Shown here in pieces: positions 61,030 through 64,000 of a DNA stretch of 64,000 nucleotides. The notes beneath the pieces were generated by a model. It worked only from the letters and a program-made list of their open reading frames with translations. It was not told where the DNA came from and searched no databases. The DNA is taken from positions 186,001 through 250,000 of the forward strand of contig JAUJEA010000006.1 of the NCBI GenBank assembly GCA_030442035.1, read 5' to 3'. Positions within the stretch are counted from its first letter, which is position 1, and each line of letters starts with the position of its first letter. This DNA comes from Splendidivirga corallicola. GTDB lineage: Bacteria > Bacteroidota > Bacteroidia > Cytophagales > Cyclobacteriaceae. The translations under genes were made by a program, and so were the position numbers.

Positions 61030-64000
61030 CTAAAATTTTATTAATTTTTTAACCGTTCTGTTTTGATTTTGAAGAATGTGAACAATATAATTTCCTTTAG
61101 GCAAATCTGCTATAGAAACCGGATACTCTAAAGTAGTTTGTTCTTTATTCAGAGAACCGCTTATATAGAGTTTACCTACTACATCGTATAATTGGTATTG
61201 TATTGGCCCCCTCTCGCGATTTTCTATTTTGATAAATACTCTGTCTCGACCGGGGTTTGGATATATTTTCGTATTTTTTGATAACGCTTTATCGTCGATT
61301 CCGGTTACCGAGCCAACGGTCAGTGTAAATGCTTCTTCTACCCAACTTTCCCCATCGGAAACCGTGATCACTATTTCAGCAGAACCATGCTTATCTGCCA
61401 CAGGTGTTAACTGAATTGACCAATCTTCACCATCACCCTGCACTAACATATTTGATGAGGGAACCAATGTGCTATTATAAGACTGTACAGAAACAGTCAG
61501 CTCTTCTGCTGAAGTTTCTTCGTCTCCAATAGTAAAATCAATATTGGCAGGTTCATTGACAGGAATCGTCAAATCCTCAATAGCACTAATCATAGGTACA
61601 TCATTTACAGATCTCACGATAAGTGTGAAATCCTCTACATACTCACCAATGCCATCACTTACCGTAATAGAAATTTGACTGCTTCCATGCTGATTAGGTA
61701 GTGGTGTTATTCTAATAGAATTTGTGGTGGCCGTTTTCTCAAATACAATGTTATTTACCGGTACTACAGACTCATTGGAAGATGTGCCTGTTAGGCTAAG
61801 TGTGGCAATATTGGAATCTTTGTCAGTAAGTGTCAATTCTAATGGTCCTAAAGCGACATCCTCATCTGTTGTTTGATCACGGATGGCCGCAATAAACGGT
61901 TTACTATTTATGGTAAAATAAAAAGAAGTTGCTGCCTGGCTGGCGCCGTCCGAAACGATCAAAGTAATTCTGGTCTCTCCAAATTTATCTTGATTAGGAG
62001 TAACGGTCAATGTACGTTGAGATCCGGTACCATTTACCACTATATTTTGATTAACTACGAGTCCCTGGTCATCTGAGGAAACGGTGATCACAAGATCGTC
62101 AACCGATGTTTCCTGGTCAGAGATCGTAAAGTCCACAGGGCCCAATACCTCATTCTCATTTACACTTATATTAGAAAGTGCACTAATTGTTGGTGCAGTA
62201 TTGGTGCCGTCTGTATCATTCACAATGAGTGTAAAAGTATTTTGAACCTGAAGCTCTCCATCCGAAACTGTCACAGTAATGTCTGCAACCCCAGTTTGAT
62301 CTGCCTTGGGAGTTGCGGTGAGTTGCCTATCCGCTCCCGTACCACTAAATGATATTTCAGCGCTGGATATAAGAGAAGTATTGTTGGAAGAGGCTGTAAT
62401 GGTCAGTTGATCAAGCGGAGTTTCGAGATCACCAACCGTAAAACTTACAGGATCAGTTGAAGCATTTTTATCAATGGTCTGATTAGATATGATACTGATC
62501 GTAGGCGCTGTGTTGGGTATTTCATTCACGGTTAAGGTAAAAGTGCTTTGCGCCTGTAACTCTCCATCTGAAACGGTTATGGTAATATCAGCTGTTCCAA
62601 ACTGATCTGTCTTGGGTGTGGCCGTCACCTCCCGATCAGTCCCCGAACCACTCAGAGATATGTCTGCGCTTGCTATCAGGGTATTGTTACTGGATGAAGC
62701 TGTAACTGTAAGTTGATCAGTCGATGTTTCCTGATCTCCAATAGTGAAATCAATAGCACCTGTTGATGTATTTTCATCTATAGTTTGATCAGATATAGCA
62801 CTAATGGTTGGCGAGGTGTTGCTCGGTCCAACCTCATTTACCGTTAACGTAAAGGTACTTTGTGCCTGTAAATCACCATCGGAGACAGTTATCGTAATAT
62901 CGGCAGTTCCAAATTGATCTGTTTTGGGTGTAGCAGTCACCTCTCTATCAGCTCCCGAACCACTAAAAGATATATCCGCACTTGATATCAGCGTATTATT
63001 GTTAGAGGAGGCTGTCAAAGTCAATTGATCAGCTGATGTTTCCTGATCTCCAATAGTAAAATCTATGGCTCCAGTCGAAGTATTTTCATCGATGGTTTGA
63101 TCTGATATGGCACTGATGGTTGGAGTAGTGTTACCTGTTCCAGTCTCGTTTACTGTTAAGGTAAAAGTGCTTTGCGCCTGTAAATCACCATCGGAGACAG
63201 TTATCGTGATGTCGGCAGTTCCAAATTGATCTGTTTTGGGTGTAGCAGTCACCTCTCTATCAGCTCCCGAACCACTAAAAGATATATCTGCGCTTGATAT
63301 CAGGGTATTATTGTTAGAAGAGGCTGTCAAAGTCAACTGATCAGCTGATGTTTCCTGGTCTCCAACGGTGAAATCTATAGCGCCAGTCGAAGTATTTTCA
63401 TCGATGGTTTGATCTGATATGGCGCTGATGGTTGGAGCAGTGTTACCTGTTCCGGTCCCGTTTACAGTTAAGGTAAAAGTGCTTTGAACCTGAAATGTGC
63501 CATCGGAAACAGTAATTGTAATATCAGCAGTACCGGTTTGATCCGTTTTGGGTGTGGCTGTCACTTGCCTGTCAGCTCCCGAACCGCTAAAAGATATTTC
63601 CGCACTTGAAATCAGCGTATTATTACTGGAGGAAGCTGTCAAAGTCAATTGATCAAGTGGTGTGTCTTGATCTCCAATAGTAAAATCCACAGGACCTGTT
63701 GAAGTATTTTCATCAATGGTTTGATCAGCTATATTACTAATTGTTGGAGGAATTGGTGTTACCACATTGCCACAATCTGCATTTATTCTGCAATGGAGGT
63801 ACTCTTCCAGATTCGTGTATCCATCACCGTCCTGATCAAGCTTGCCATCCGCTGCATCATTCGGATCTAAATTGTGATCAACTTCCCAACTATCTTCCAT
63901 TCCATCACCATCAGTATCCTGATAAGGAGTACCCATTGCTATGGATGGCCAACCTCCAACACTAGCCGGTGAGGTAATATTATTAGTTCCTGTTTTATTT
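61030..64000 (-). CDS. Large secreted protein, probable pectate-lyase-type C-terminus, Ig-like repeats and T9SS tail (5'-truncated)
   Basis: The frame is open to base 64000, so the N-terminus lies outside the window; the methionine at 63936 is internal. The visible part begins with TSPASVGGWPSIAMGTPYQD, then a thrombospondin-3/EF-hand-like calcium stretch (DTDGDGMEDSWE, DQDGDGYTNLEEYLH). This junction is typical of the end of secreted pectate lyase-like (PL1/PL9) proteins in Bacteroidota. Eight ~100-residue Ig/cadherin-like repeats follow, then a T9SS sorting domain (TKIYPNPGRDRVFIKIENRE to VKKLIKF). Repeats 2-4 are almost identical. The catalytic part cannot be confirmed from this window. 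Confidence 0.85.
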   Translation of the reverse strand, partial: NKTGTNNITSPASVGGWPSIAMGTPYQDTDGDGMEDSWEVDHNLDPNDAADGKLDQDGDGYTNLEEYLHCRINADCGNVVTPIPPTISNIADQTIDENTSTGPVDFTIGDQDTPLDQLTLTASSSNNTLISSAEISFSGSGADRQVTATPKTDQTGTADITITVSDGTFQVQSTFTLTVNGTGTGNTAPTISAISDQTIDENTSTGAIDFTVGDQETSADQLTLTASSNNNTLISSADISFSGSGADREVTATPKTDQFGTADITITVSDGDLQAQSTFTLTVNETGTGNTTPTISAISDQTIDENTSTGAIDFTIGDQETSADQLTLTASSNNNTLISSADISFSGSGADREVTATPKTDQFGTADITITVSDGDLQAQSTFTLTVNEVGPSNTSPTISAISDQTIDENTSTGAIDFTIGDQETSTDQLTVTASSSNNTLIASADISLSGSGTDREVTATPKTDQFGTADITITVSDGELQAQSTFTLTVNEIPNTAPTISIISNQTIDKNASTDPVSFTVGDLETPLDQLTITASSNNTSLISSAEISFSGTGADRQLTATPKADQTGVADITVTVSDGELQVQNTFTLIVNDTDGTNTAPTISALSNISVNENEVLGPVDFTISDQETSVDDLVITVSSDDQGLVVNQNIVVNGTGSQRTLTVTPNQDKFGETRITLIVSDGASQAATSFYFTINSKPFIAAIRDQTTDEDVALGPLELTLTDKDSNIATLSLTGTSSNESVVPVNNIVFEKTATTNSIRITPLPNQHGSSQISITVSDGIGEYVEDFTLIVRSVNDVPMISAIEDLTIPVNEPANIDFTIGDEETSAEELTVSVQSYNSTLVPSSNMLVQGDGEDWSIQLTPVADKHGSAEIVITVSDGESWVEEAFTLTVGSVTGIDDKALSKNTKIYPNPGRDRVFIKIENRERGPIQYQLYDVVGKLYISGSLNKEQTTLEYPVSIADLPKGNYIVHILQNQNRTVKKLIKF
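62200..63753 (-). repeat. Tandem ~312-bp coding repeats (five close copies)
   Basis: Counting codons from 63936, five ~104-residue units lie at 63442-63753, 63130-63441, 62818-63129, 62512-62817 and 62200-62511. Units 2 and 3 are almost identical in protein and nearly so in DNA; unit 4 is close and units 1 and 5 are more diverged. Three further, much more diverged units continue to about 61300. The pattern is recent tandem duplication of an Ig/cadherin-like domain, and a likely site of length variation or assembly collapse. Confidence 0.88.

Noticed and set aside
1..64000. CRISPR arrays, tRNA, rRNA, riboswitches and prophage genes
   Set aside because: No regularly spaced repeats, tRNA cloverleaf or phage structural genes were recognised by eye; a covariance-model scan would be needed to exclude small RNAs.

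Overview
The window looks like a chromosome segment of a free-living member of the Bacteroidota, probably a marine Cytophagales-like gliding bacterium. The evidence is low G+C, few Shine-Dalgarno sites, several very large secreted proteins ending in type IX secretion (T9SS) sorting domains, and Bacteroidota-style DUF3575, DnaE and Y1-transposase genes. This assignment is inferred from gene content; no rRNA or tRNA gene was found.

Layout. (1) 1-10.9 kb is mixed housekeeping and accessory DNA: the 3' part of a DnaE-type polymerase, an orphan Y1 (IS200-like) transposase preceded by four small palindromes, a TetR regulator plus AhpD-like gene sharing an operator-like motif, a possible decayed cytochrome c, a secreted propeller/Ig-like pair, a lipoprotein, a DUF3575 barrel and a VanX-type dipeptidase. 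(2) 10.9-37.7 kb is almost wholly on the minus strand. It starts, in transcription order, with a Wzm/Wzt ABC exporter and a CDP-sugar cassette (cytidylyltransferase, SDR epimerase, RmlC-like cupin, SAF-type oxidoreductase, second nucleotidyltransferase). GDP-fucose genes (gmd, fcl), many GT2 and GT4 glycosyltransferases, a sulfotransferase, an amidotransferase-like AsnB homologue, a PaaK/CapK-like ligase, an LPG-synthase-like membrane protein and an M14 peptidase follow. One GT4 gene (24.5-25.6 kb) is inverted. (3) 38.4-42.8 kb is a plus-strand unit: a propeller/cytochrome c protein, an MBOAT O-acyltransferase and a DltD-like SGNH protein. (4) 42.8-51.8 kb holds three secreted T9SS proteins on the minus strand; two carry near-identical SGNH hydrolase modules and two carry LamG domains. 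(5) 52.0-60.5 kb holds a uronic-acid nucleotide-sugar pair, a Wzc-like tyrosine autokinase, a Wza-like export lipoprotein, kdsA, a phosphopantetheinyl transferase and another GT4. (6) 61.0-64.0 kb is the C-terminal part of a very large secreted protein, probably a pectate-lyase-type enzyme, with eight Ig/cadherin-like repeats and a T9SS tail.

Taken together, 12-60 kb reads as a locus for making, decorating and exporting a complex surface polysaccharide or O-antigen. It has activated-sugar supply (GDP-fucose, a CDP-linked sugar, a uronic acid, Kdo), at least eleven glycosyltransferases, tailoring (sulfation, amidation, O-acylation) and two export machineries. Secreted SGNH and LamG proteins may remodel or bind the product outside the cell. 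No Wzx flippase, Wzy polymerase or priming sugar-phosphate transferase was recognised here. The least conventional parts are the CDP-sugar cassette without a recognisable CDP-glucose 4,6-dehydratase, the acyltransferase/esterase arrangement at 38-50 kb, and the paired GATC inverted repeats in the divergent promoter at 38.1 kb.
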